Assembly: GCF_001465595.2 (NCBI RefSeq)
Contig: NZ_CP013481.2
Span: 2,108,001 to 2,172,000 of the forward strand
Direction of reading: 5' to 3'
Source: Pandoraea apista
GTDB taxonomy: Bacteria; Pseudomonadota; Gammaproteobacteria; Burkholderiales; Burkholderiaceae
DNA length: 64,000 bases
Of the stretch, positions 18,135 through 26,191 are shown in pieces. Made by a program: the position numbers and the translations under genes. The stretch's first letter is position 1, and every line of letters begins with the position of its first letter. The notes under the pieces are model-generated. The model had not been told where the DNA came from and ran no database searches. It saw nothing but the letters and a program-made list of their open reading frames with translations.

Positions 18135-19949
18135 ATGTCATCGACGCCCCCGTCACGCGCCGCCAATGATTCTGTTTCCGTCGATGCCTTGTCCCGGCTG
18201 GGCGATCCGGCTGAGGGCCTGATCACGTCCCCCGCACAGGCTGGCACTGCGCAGACGCAGCCCCTCGGCCGTCGTTCGTCGGTGCCCGACCGTGAAGTCG
18301 GCTACGCCGGCCGGCGCCCACGGGCAGGCCGGCTTTCCCGTGCGTGGGCGTGGCGACTGGTGGCGTGGCTGCCTGCATTGGTCGTGCTCGTGCCGATGTT
18401 CGGCATCGTAGCGGCGTTGGGAACGGGAGACGCGCAGACGCGCGCCATCCTCGTTCATATGCTCGACACGGTGCTGCCCGAATACGCCCTCAACTCACTA
18501 CGCATCTCGCTGGCAGTCAGCGCTGGCGTCGTTGTGATGGGGGTGGCAAGTGCCTGGCTGGTTGTGCACTATGCGTTTCCGGGACGACGTCTGCTCGAGT
18601 GGGCGTTGATCCTGCCGCTCGCGATGCCTGCCTATGTGACCGCCTACGCGTACACCGACTTCCTCCAGTTCGCCGGGCCCGTGCAGAGCGCACTGCGCCA
18701 GTGGCTCGCCGTTGATCGTGTGGTGTGGTTTCCGGAGATTCGCTCGTGGTACGGCGCGGCATGGGTGTTCGCCGGCGCCTTCTATCCGTATGTCTATCTG
18801 CTGGCCCGCACGGCGTTTCTCGAGCACAGCCAGCGCTTCTTCGAGGCGGCGCGCACGCTCGGCTGCACGCCCTTGCAGGCGTTCATGCGTGTGGCCTTGC
18901 CGCTGGCGCGACCGGCGCTGGTCGCGGGCGTGGCGCTCGTGCTCATGGAGACACTTGCCGATTATGGGGCCGTCGCTTACTTCGGCGTGCCGACATTTAC
19001 AACCGGCATTTACCGCGCGTGGTTGTCTATGGGGGATCGGGTCGCCGCCGCACAACTCTCCGCATGTCTGCTGTTTGCCGTTCTTTTCCTGCTGATCGCG
19101 GAGGCACGCAGCAGGGCGCGGCTGCGGTATTACGGGACACCGGGACGTGCGCCGACGATCTCGCGGCGCACCCGCCTGCGAGGCGCGCGCGCAGCGTTGG
19201 CGACGCTCGCATGTGCGCTGCCGCTCATCGCCGGCTTCGTGCTGCCCGCACTGGTCATGCTGCGACTGGCCGTCTCGGAACTGGATCAGGTGCCTTGGCC
19301 CCGCTATGGCGAATGGGTCTACAACACCGTGCGTCTGGCGGCCGTGGCGGCGCTTGTCGCGAGTGCCTTCGCCATTGTGCTTGGCTATGCGCAGCGTCTG
19401 GCGCCGGGACGTGTGACGCGCGTTGCTACCCGGCTGGTAGGGGTGGGCTACGCGATTCCCGGCGCCGTCATTGCCCTGGGCATTCTCACGCCGGTGTTGT
19501 TTCTCGACACCTGGCTGGGCAACGTGTTTGGGGCCAGGGGGCTGGTGCTTGCCGGCACGGGCGGCGTCCTGATCTATGCCTACGTCGTACGATTCCTGCC
19601 GGCGGCGCTGCAAAGTGTGGATGCCGGCTTCGCGCGCATCGCGCCGAATCTCGATGCCAGCGCCCGCAGCCTGGGCGTGGGCGGCTGGTCGATGTTGCGC
19701 CGGGTGCATTTGCCGTTGCTGCGCGGCAGCGTGCTGACGGCCGCGCTGCTGGTGTTCGTCGACGTGATGAAAGAACTGCCCGCCACGCTCGCGTTGCGCC
19801 CGTTCAATATGGATACGCTGGCGGTTGTCACCAGCCACCTGGCGGCCGACGAGCGCCTCGCCGAGGCCGCCGTGCCCGCCCTGACGCTGGTGCTCGTGGG
19901 CTTGCTGCCCGTGCTGGTACTTGCGCGCGCCATTGCGCGACGGGCCTGA
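18135..19949 (+). CDS. Iron(III)-type ABC transporter permease (FbpB-like, two fused permease domains)
   Basis: 604-residue permease with about 12 membrane helices in two halves, each with a binding-protein-dependent permease signature: EAARTLGCTPLQAFMRVALPLARPA in the first half, and SARSLGVGGWSMLRRVHLPLLRGS in the second. This duplicated layout is typical of FbpB. An N-terminal extension of about 70 polar residues precedes the first helix. The ATG at 18135 was preferred over an in-frame TTG at 18096; neither has a good ribosome-binding site. A TATAAT box at 17994-17999 could serve it. Its ATPase partner is divergent at 17837. Confidence 0.83.
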   Translation: MSSTPPSRAANDSVSVDALSRLGDPAEGLITSPAQAGTAQTQPLGRRSSVPDREVGYAGRRPRAGRLSRAWAWRLVAWLPALVVLVPMFGIVAALGTGDAQTRAILVHMLDTVLPEYALNSLRISLAVSAGVVVMGVASAWLVVHYAFPGRRLLEWALILPLAMPAYVTAYAYTDFLQFAGPVQSALRQWLAVDRVVWFPEIRSWYGAAWVFAGAFYPYVYLLARTAFLEHSQRFFEAARTLGCTPLQAFMRVALPLARPALVAGVALVLMETLADYGAVAYFGVPTFTTGIYRAWLSMGDRVAAAQLSACLLFAVLFLLIAEARSRARLRYYGTPGRAPTISRRTRLRGARAALATLACALPLIAGFVLPALVMLRLAVSELDQVPWPRYGEWVYNTVRLAAVAALVASAFAIVLGYAQRLAPGRVTRVATRLVGVGYAIPGAVIALGILTPVLFLDTWLGNVFGARGLVLAGTGGVLIYAYVVRFLPAALQSVDAGFARIAPNLDASARSLGVGGWSMLRRVHLPLLRGSVLTAALLVFVDVMKELPATLALRPFNMDTLAVVTSHLAADERLAEAAVPALTLVLVGLLPVLVLARAIARRA

Positions 19950-20068
19950 ACCTGCGACAGATTCCGGTCACGTTATTTCCTGAAATGATTGATGGTTGCC
20001 GCCCCGATAGCGCCGCACTATAGTCAAAGCAGACCCGGCGACGAAACCGGGATGACTGAGCGTCAACA

Positions 20069-20089
20069 AAATGATTGCGATCGTCATTT
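20069..20089. promoter_or_regulatory. Inverted repeat AAATGA-N9-TCATTT (weak Fur-box resemblance)
   Basis: AAATGA and TCATTT flank nine bases. Its size and AT-rich arms recall a Fur site, and it lies close to an iron-type permease gene. However, it is downstream of that gene and matches the NATWAT hexamer model only in part. It could instead serve an unrecognised small transcript. Confidence 0.25.
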
Positions 20090-20234
20090 GCAAATGTTGG
20101 CTCTTCATGGCCTTGGCGTCGGCACCGCCGCCCGAGGTATCGTTCGACACGGCGGACGGCGGCTGGAATGCCGTACTGATGGCGGGAGCGATACGCTAGG
20201 CGCAGTCCTGGGAGGGACCGGTGCAGGCACCTGA

Positions 20235-20255
20235 ATCGGACGCCCGACGTCCGAT
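20235..20255. promoter_or_regulatory. Perfect 7-bp inverted repeat ATCGGAC-N7-GTCCGAT
   Basis: Two exact 7-bp arms are separated by seven bases, about 220 bp before the LysR start. It has no T-run, so an operator or a weak stem-loop is more likely than a terminator. Confidence 0.35.
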
Positions 20256-20474
20256 GGCTGCGTGTAACCTGTGGGCTTGAAGACAGTTTCATGTCATTCG
20301 GCGTCTGACGCGTTCTCCCCCTCCTGAGTCGTCGAGCCATCGGGTTTTCTGAATTTCGCGTTCTATTGGCGATTTCGGTGTTGTTTTCCGGTGTCGTCGG
20401 GGGTGGTCGCGCGTGGTGTTTTTGCCACATGCGCCGCAAAATCGCTGTCAATGCAGTGCCTTCGGGAGATGGGC

Positions 20475-21398
20475 ATGGCGCTATGGCGGATCGATCTTGT
20501 CTCGCTGCGACTGTTTGTCGCCGTTTGCGAAGAAAGCAGTATTGCCCGTGCCGCCGAGCGCGAATTCATTGCGCCCTCGGCTGTCAGCAAGCGCATCAAC
20601 GACCTCGAGTCACTCGTGGGGTCGGCGCTTCTCCAGCGCCACAAATGGGGCGTTCGGGCCACTCCGGCAGGCGAAGCCCTGTTGCATCACGCGCGCAACG
20701 TCTTGCGCAGTCTCGAGAAGATGCAGGGCGATTTGTCTGAGTACACCAGTGGTGTGCGCGGGCACATTCGTATCTTCGCCAATGTTTCCTCGATCGTCGA
20801 AACCTTGCCCGATGAACTGGGCGCGTTCCTGCGCCGCCATGAAGGGGTGAAGGTCGACCTCGAAGAGCACACCAGTGCACAGGTGGTGCGTGGCGTGGCC
20901 GACGGTGCGACCGACATCGGTATTTGCTGGGATGCGGTCGACACCCGCGACGTCGAAGTCTTTCCCTACCGTCACGACCAGATCGTGACCGTGCTGCACC
21001 GTGAACACCCGTTGGCGTGCGCGGAGCAACTCGCGTTCGTCGAAACGCTCGACTTCGATCAGGTCGGTGTGCATCCGGACAGCGCCATGTATACCGTGCT
21101 GCGGCGTCTGGCCGCCGAGCAGGGCAAGACTGTCAAATTCCGCATCCATGTCTCGACCTTCGAAGCGGTTTGCCGCATGGTGCGCGCGAACCTTGGGTTG
21201 GCGATCGCGCCGCGCGAGGCGGTCGGCATCTATTCGCAGGTGACGGACGGAGAGGCGCTGCGCATTGTGCCGCTGACCGATCCGTGGGCGCAGCGGCGTC
21301 TGATTGTGTGCGTGCGCCGGTACGATGCCCTGCCGGTGGCGTCGCGCATGCTGGTCGACCATTTGTGTGCACGTAACGTAACAGAGGGTAACGCCTGA
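20475..21398 (+). CDS. LysR-type transcriptional regulator of the catabolic cluster
   Basis: 307 residues. The N-terminal winged helix-turn-helix is clear (residues about 6-65: LRLFVAVCEESSIARAAEREF, APSAVSKRINDLESLVGSALL). It is followed by a periplasmic-binding-like effector domain. The ATG at 20475 has GGGAG six bases upstream. Unusually for LysR systems it is not divergent from its likely targets; it heads the same-strand series binding protein, hydratase, CoA-transferase, racemase. The inducer is unknown but is probably the acid handled by this cluster. Confidence 0.88.
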   Translation: MALWRIDLVSLRLFVAVCEESSIARAAEREFIAPSAVSKRINDLESLVGSALLQRHKWGVRATPAGEALLHHARNVLRSLEKMQGDLSEYTSGVRGHIRIFANVSSIVETLPDELGAFLRRHEGVKVDLEEHTSAQVVRGVADGATDIGICWDAVDTRDVEVFPYRHDQIVTVLHREHPLACAEQLAFVETLDFDQVGVHPDSAMYTVLRRLAAEQGKTVKFRIHVSTFEAVCRMVRANLGLAIAPREAVGIYSQVTDGEALRIVPLTDPWAQRRLIVCVRRYDALPVASRMLVDHLCARNVTEGNA

Positions 21399-21559
21399 TG
21401 CGTGGCGCGGTGGCAAGCATCGTGATCGACGATGTCTGGCATGCCGAAACACAACTTGCCGAGGCATCGGGGGCGGCGGATGCTTTGTGGGCCGATAGCG
21501 ATTCCGGCCGGCGAGCCGGAGCGCGCCTGTGTCCCGCATCGTGCGGGAGGAGACACGCG

Positions 21560-22636
21560 ATGACACATGTCGAAGCGCGCCGTGTGCGCGATGCCGTAGG
21601 ACGCCTGATTTTCGTGCTCATCTTGATTGCGCTGGGCCTCGTGGCGTTGAGCCTGAGCGCCGGGGCGTCTGCGGCTGCCGCTCAGCCGCTCGAAAAGCCG
21701 AAGATCACCATTGCCGTAGGCGGAAAACCCGGTCTTTATTACCTGCCGCTGACCATCGCCGAACAACTGGGCTACTTCAAGGATGAAGGTCTAGATGTCA
21801 CTATCGACGATTTCGCGGGGGGCTCGAAAGCGTTGCAGGCCGTGGTCGGCGGCAGCGCGGATGTGGGCACCGGCGCTTTCGAACATACGTTGCTGATGCA
21901 GACCAAGGGGCTGACCTATCAGGCGTTCGCCGTGCTGGGCGCCGCACCGCAACTGGTACTCGGCGTGGTGAAGGCCAAGGCCGGTGAGGTCAGATCGGTC
22001 AAGGACCTGAAAGGGATGCGGATCGGTGTCAGTGCACCGGGATCGAGTACGCACATGCTGGTGAACGTGGCGCTTGCGAAGGTCGGGCTCAAACCGTCCG
22101 ATGTCTCGATTGTCGGTGTCGGCAGCAACGCAACGGTGGTCGCTGCCGCCCGTGGCGGACAAGTCGACGCCGTCTCCAACGTCGATCCGATGATGACGCT
22201 GTTGCAGGAGTCGGGCGATCTCAAGGTACTTGTCGATACCCGTACGCAGGCCGGCACTCGCGCCATGTTCGGCGGCCCGATGCCCGCGGCTGTCATGTAT
22301 GCACCGCAAAGTTTCATTCAGAAGAACCCACGGACTGTGCAGGCGTTAGCCAATGCCATCGTGCGGGCGGACAAATGGCTCCAGCGCGCCTCTGCCGCCG
22401 ACCTCCTGAAAACCGTGCCGGAAGCCTATCTGCTGGGGGACAAGACGCTTTATCTGAAGGCATTCGCCAACTGTCGCGAGGCGTTTTCGCCGGACGGCAT
22501 GATGCCCCCCGATGGCCCCGCCACCGCGCTCAAGGCGCTCGCGTCGTTCACCCCCGAAGTCAAGCCGTCGCAGATCCGGCTTGGCGACACGTGGACCAAC
22601 ACGTTTGCGATACAGGCAAATCGGCAGTACCCCTGA
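21560..22636 (+). CDS. NMT1/SsuA-type periplasmic substrate-binding protein (orphan)
   Basis: 358 residues. The start at 21560 is supported by GGGAGGAG upstream. A signal sequence with a hydrophobic core (LIFVLILIALGLVALSL) ends near ASAAAAQ. The mature part, KITIAVGGKPGLYYLPLTIAEQLGYFKDEGLDV, is typical of the family binding sulfonates, nitrate, taurine and pyrimidines. DVGTGAFEHTLLMQTKG and MRIGVSAPGSSTHMLV fit the same fold. No permease or ATPase gene accompanies it, so it either works with a distant transporter or acts as a sensor or scavenger. Its place between LysR and the hydratase suggests it binds the substrate of the cluster. Confidence 0.82.
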   Translation: MTHVEARRVRDAVGRLIFVLILIALGLVALSLSAGASAAAAQPLEKPKITIAVGGKPGLYYLPLTIAEQLGYFKDEGLDVTIDDFAGGSKALQAVVGGSADVGTGAFEHTLLMQTKGLTYQAFAVLGAAPQLVLGVVKAKAGEVRSVKDLKGMRIGVSAPGSSTHMLVNVALAKVGLKPSDVSIVGVGSNATVVAAARGGQVDAVSNVDPMMTLLQESGDLKVLVDTRTQAGTRAMFGGPMPAAVMYAPQSFIQKNPRTVQALANAIVRADKWLQRASAADLLKTVPEAYLLGDKTLYLKAFANCREAFSPDGMMPPDGPATALKALASFTPEVKPSQIRLGDTWTNTFAIQANRQYP

Positions 22637-22764
22637 GCATCTGCTGACAAACGCGTGTTTGGACGTCATGACCTCACATTCCCCACCTTGCCGCGCGAGC
22701 GTTCGGCACGGAACTTGCGATCAAAACGGGTGAACCCATGCGGGAACATTCGAGGAGCGATCTT

Positions 22765-24792
22765 ATGCAAGCCACCGTGCGACTGAACGGACGTGTGCTG
22801 TGGTTGAGCGACCGTGCCGAAGTCATGACCCGTCAACTGGCGGGCGAGTCCCTGACGCGGGCCGAAGCCGGGCCTCTGCGCGACCAGATTTCCACCGACG
22901 AGATGACGCCCGCGTGGGCGTGCCTGGCGTTCGACGAAACGCTGGGCGACTACGTTTATGTCGGATTGCGATGCAGCGAAGACTCGGCTGACCCCGCCGG
23001 GGTGTTTCCCGTCAGGCCGAAGGCGGTACGTGAGGGGGGCTTTGCACTCTCGGTCGCGGGCCTGCGCCGGGGCAAGGGGTCGTCGCGAGAGGCCAGTCCG
23101 TTTGCCGAATGGTGCGCGGGAATTCGCGTGGTGATTGCCGAGAGTTTCGAGCGTATCTACGCGCAGAACTGTCAGAACCTCGGGCTCTTGATGTCGACCG
23201 ACCTGACGCTTGCGGAGCGCTTGCAGGCGGGAGAGGCGGTACCGATCGAAGCCTTTCTCGAAGATTGCGATTCGTTGGGCGAGGCGATCGTGCGCAGCGG
23301 CGGGCTGTTCGGCTATACGCGACGGCGGCTGGCGGGCGATACCGTGCCGCCGCGTCCCGCCCACCCGCCGGGCGCGATGACCTACGGCGAAAAGCTGATT
23401 GCGAAGGCGCTTGGCGTTGCGCGCGTGCGAGCGGGAGACGCGGTGTTCGTGCCCGCCGACTGGCGTTTCTCCCACGAATATGTGACGCCGATGGCCGTGA
23501 GTTTCCTTCGGCATGCCTTTGGCAACGCTGTGCCGGCGTTGCACGATCCGGAGTCGATGCTGTGCTTCGAGGACCACCTGACCCATCTCGACGCGGTTTC
23601 CGCCGACGGCAGCCGCCCGCCGCCGCTGGTGGATGCGGCGAGACGCTTGGGGGCGGTGCAGCGGGAATTCTGCGCGCAGTACGATCTGCGCCTTCACGGG
23701 CGTGCGCCCGGCGGCGGCTCGGAAGGCATCTGCCACGCGCTGATGCTTGAGCGCTACGCACTGCCGGGGCAGGTGATTGTGGGAACCGATTCGCACACCC
23801 CGCATTGCGGTGCTGTCGGTGCGTTTGCGTTCGGCGTCGGTGCGACGGAAATGGCGAACGCCTGGCTCACGGGCGACGCACGTCTGGCCGTACCCGGCAC
23901 CTGCCTCATTCATTTGCGCTCGCGTTTGCCGGCGGGGGTCGGGGCGAAGGATCTGGCGTTGCATCTGCTGCATCTGCCGTATATTCGCGACGGCCGCGCG
24001 ATCGGCCAGATCATCGAATTTTCCGGCGAGGCGGTGGCGCACCTGTCGACCGACGAGCGCGCCACGCTTACCAATATGGTCGCCGAGATCGGCGGGCTGA
24101 CCGGACTGATCGTGCCCGACGCCGAGACCGTCCGTTATCTGCGCGAGCGGCGTGGCATCGACTTCGCGTTGGCCCCGTGGATGACGAGCGATGCGCAGGC
24201 GTCATATGCCCATGTGATCGAGATCGATTGCGCGTGTCTCGGGGCAATGGTGGCGAGTCCCGGAGATCCCGGCAACGGTCTGGCGCTCGCCGATCTGAGG
24301 GCGTCGGTGCCGATCGACATTGCGTATGGCGGGTCGTGTACGGGCAGCAAGCGCGACGATTTGCGTGCCTGCCACGACGTACTCGCGTGGGGGCTGTCGC
24401 GGGGGCACCGTGTGGCCGAAGGCGTGCGCTTCTACCTGCAGTACGGCAGCGAAGATGTGCGCGCGTGGTGCGAGAGACAGGGTTACACCGAGGTATTCAG
24501 GGCGGCGGGCGTGACGATGCTCTCGCCCGGGTGCGGCGCATGCGTGAATGCCGGGCCGGGCGTGTCTCGCGCGCCGGGTGAGGTGGTCATCAGCGCGCAG
24601 AACCGTAATTTTCCCGGACGCTCCGGTCCGGGACAGATGTGGCTGGGAAGTCCGGCCACCGTGGCGGCGAGTGCCTTGGCGGGGTACATCGTCGGCTTCG
24701 ATCAACTACAACGCGACGGATTCGTTTCGCAGGCCGTGAGCACGCCGGGCCGGTCGTGCAGCGAAGCGTCGCGGGCAGGTTCGGGGGGGTAG
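22765..24792 (+). CDS. Aconitase/isopropylmalate isomerase family hydratase with N-terminal swivel domain
   Basis: 675 residues. Residues ~35-190 resemble the small (LeuD-like) swivel domain, with the GKGSSRE loop near residue 105. Residues ~205-650 resemble the large (LeuC-like) subunit: TDSHT at 341-345, first cluster Cys C525 in GGSCTGSK, the other two C590 and C593 in PGCGAC, and the active-site-like NRNFPGR near 613. All three [4Fe-4S] cysteines are present, but the usual SCTN reads SCTG. The swivel comes first, unlike LeuC-LeuD fusions and AcnA. The ATG at 22765 has GAGGAG upstream. The gene ends 3 bp before a CoA-transferase gene. It probably hydrates or isomerises a di- or tricarboxylic acid; the substrate is unknown. 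Confidence 0.85.
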   Translation: MQATVRLNGRVLWLSDRAEVMTRQLAGESLTRAEAGPLRDQISTDEMTPAWACLAFDETLGDYVYVGLRCSEDSADPAGVFPVRPKAVREGGFALSVAGLRRGKGSSREASPFAEWCAGIRVVIAESFERIYAQNCQNLGLLMSTDLTLAERLQAGEAVPIEAFLEDCDSLGEAIVRSGGLFGYTRRRLAGDTVPPRPAHPPGAMTYGEKLIAKALGVARVRAGDAVFVPADWRFSHEYVTPMAVSFLRHAFGNAVPALHDPESMLCFEDHLTHLDAVSADGSRPPPLVDAARRLGAVQREFCAQYDLRLHGRAPGGGSEGICHALMLERYALPGQVIVGTDSHTPHCGAVGAFAFGVGATEMANAWLTGDARLAVPGTCLIHLRSRLPAGVGAKDLALHLLHLPYIRDGRAIGQIIEFSGEAVAHLSTDERATLTNMVAEIGGLTGLIVPDAETVRYLRERRGIDFALAPWMTSDAQASYAHVIEIDCACLGAMVASPGDPGNGLALADLRASVPIDIAYGGSCTGSKRDDLRACHDVLAWGLSRGHRVAEGVRFYLQYGSEDVRAWCERQGYTEVFRAAGVTMLSPGCGACVNAGPGVSRAPGEVVISAQNRNFPGRSGPGQMWLGSPATVAASALAGYIVGFDQLQRDGFVSQAVSTPGRSCSEASRAGSGG

Positions 24793-24795
24793 CAG

Positions 24796-26079
24796 ATGCC
24801 GGATGAATCTCCTGCGGCGCCGACGCCGTTGCAAGGCATTCGCGTCGTGGAGTTTTCCCATATGGTCATGGGCCCCATGTGCGGCATGGTGCTTGGCGAT
24901 CTCGGTGCCGACGTCATCAAGGTGGAGCCGGTAGGGGGCGACGCAACGCGGCGTTTGCTGGGCACCGGGGCGGGCTTCTTCCGCACATTCAATCGCAACA
25001 AGCGCAGCCTCGCCGTGGATGTTACGCGGCCCGAAGGGCGCGAACTGATTTTGCGTCTGGTGAGCAAGGCCGACGTGGTGACCGAGAACTTCAAGCCGGG
25101 GCGAATGCGTCAGATCGGGTTGGACTATGCGACGTTGTCGCGGTTGAACCCGGCGCTTGTCTACGTCTCGCTCAAAGGCTTCTTGCCGGGACCGTACGCC
25201 GCACGCACGGCGCTCGACGAGGTCGTGCAGATGATGGCGGGGCTGGCCTATATGACGGGGCCGGTCGGGCAGCCATTGCGTGCAGGCACGTCGGTCAACG
25301 ACATCATGGGCGGTGTGTTCGGCGCACTCGCTGCCATCGCGGCGTTGTACGAGCGCAAGACGACCGGACGGGGACAGGAAGTGCAGGGTGCCCTGTTCGA
25401 GAACTGTGTGTTGCTCGCGGCGCAGCACATGCAGCAGTACGCGGTGACCGGCGTGGCGCCCGACCCGATGCCTGCGCGCGTGTCGGCCTGGGGCATTTAT
25501 GACGTGTTCACGGCGCGCGATGGCGTGCAGATCTTTCTCGCCGTCGTGAGCGATACCCAGTGGCGGATTTTCTGCGACGTGTTCGGTCGCCACGATCTGG
25601 CCGACGACGCCCGGCTCGCGACGAACAATGACCGGGTTCTGGCCCGTGACTGGCTGTTGCCTCTGCTGCGCGAGATGATGCAAGGGTTCGACGCCGGTTA
25701 TCTGGCGGCAGCGTTCGAGCGTCACGGTCTGCCGTTCGCGCCGATCGTCACGCCACAGGCGTTGTTCGACGATCCGCATTTGCTCGCCAGCGGCGGATTG
25801 GGCGACCTGGTGACTGAGAACAGTGAGCACACGCAGGTGCCGTTGCTGCCGATCACCCTGGCGGGGCAGCGTTTGCCCGCGCGTTTGCCGTTGCCGGCGG
25901 TGGGGGAGAATACACATGAAATCCTGCGCGATCTGGGATATCTCGATGCCCAGATCTCCCGTCTGGTGACGGAGGGGGTGGTGGCCGGTCCGGCGGACGA
26001 ACCTCATACGGACGCTACCTCGGATGTCGGCGATCCCGCCAACGCCGTTATGTGGGAAGACGGCACCCGCCGCGGCTGA
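24796..26079 (+). CDS. Family III (CaiB/BaiF) CoA-transferase
   Basis: 427-residue protein of the formyl-CoA/succinyl-CoA transferase family. The N-terminus PLQGIRVVEFSHMVMGPMCGMVLGDLGADVIKVEP is canonical. The candidate catalytic aspartate, which forms the acyl-anhydride in this family, is D141 in ALDEVVQMMAGL. The block GRGQEVQGALFENCVLL also fits. The C-terminal ~40 residues are an unstructured extension. It starts 3 bp after the hydratase stop, so the two are co-translated. It probably activates a dicarboxylic acid by transfer of CoA from a donor such as succinyl-CoA; the substrate cannot be read from sequence. Confidence 0.87.
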   Translation: MPDESPAAPTPLQGIRVVEFSHMVMGPMCGMVLGDLGADVIKVEPVGGDATRRLLGTGAGFFRTFNRNKRSLAVDVTRPEGRELILRLVSKADVVTENFKPGRMRQIGLDYATLSRLNPALVYVSLKGFLPGPYAARTALDEVVQMMAGLAYMTGPVGQPLRAGTSVNDIMGGVFGALAAIAALYERKTTGRGQEVQGALFENCVLLAAQHMQQYAVTGVAPDPMPARVSAWGIYDVFTARDGVQIFLAVVSDTQWRIFCDVFGRHDLADDARLATNNDRVLARDWLLPLLREMMQGFDAGYLAAAFERHGLPFAPIVTPQALFDDPHLLASGGLGDLVTENSEHTQVPLLPITLAGQRLPARLPLPAVGENTHEILRDLGYLDAQISRLVTEGVVAGPADEPHTDATSDVGDPANAVMWEDGTRRG

Positions 26080-26191
26080 ATTCGGCGTTTTCCGAGAGAG
26101 GTAAGCGTGTTGTCTGCTTGCCGGCAGACGGCAGGGCGCGGTACGGTGTGGGCATCGCCCCTCACTCGTTTGCCGCCCACTACCGCCCACT

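Larger units (their letters stand above)
19950..20474. other. 525-bp intergenic region before the LysR gene
   Basis: No convincing protein is encoded here; short frames, such as a 30-codon one at 20107-20199, show no family features. It contains two inverted repeats (20069-20089 and 20235-20255). It separates the iron-transport permease gene from the accessory catabolic cluster and must hold the promoter of the LysR gene. Confidence 0.5.
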
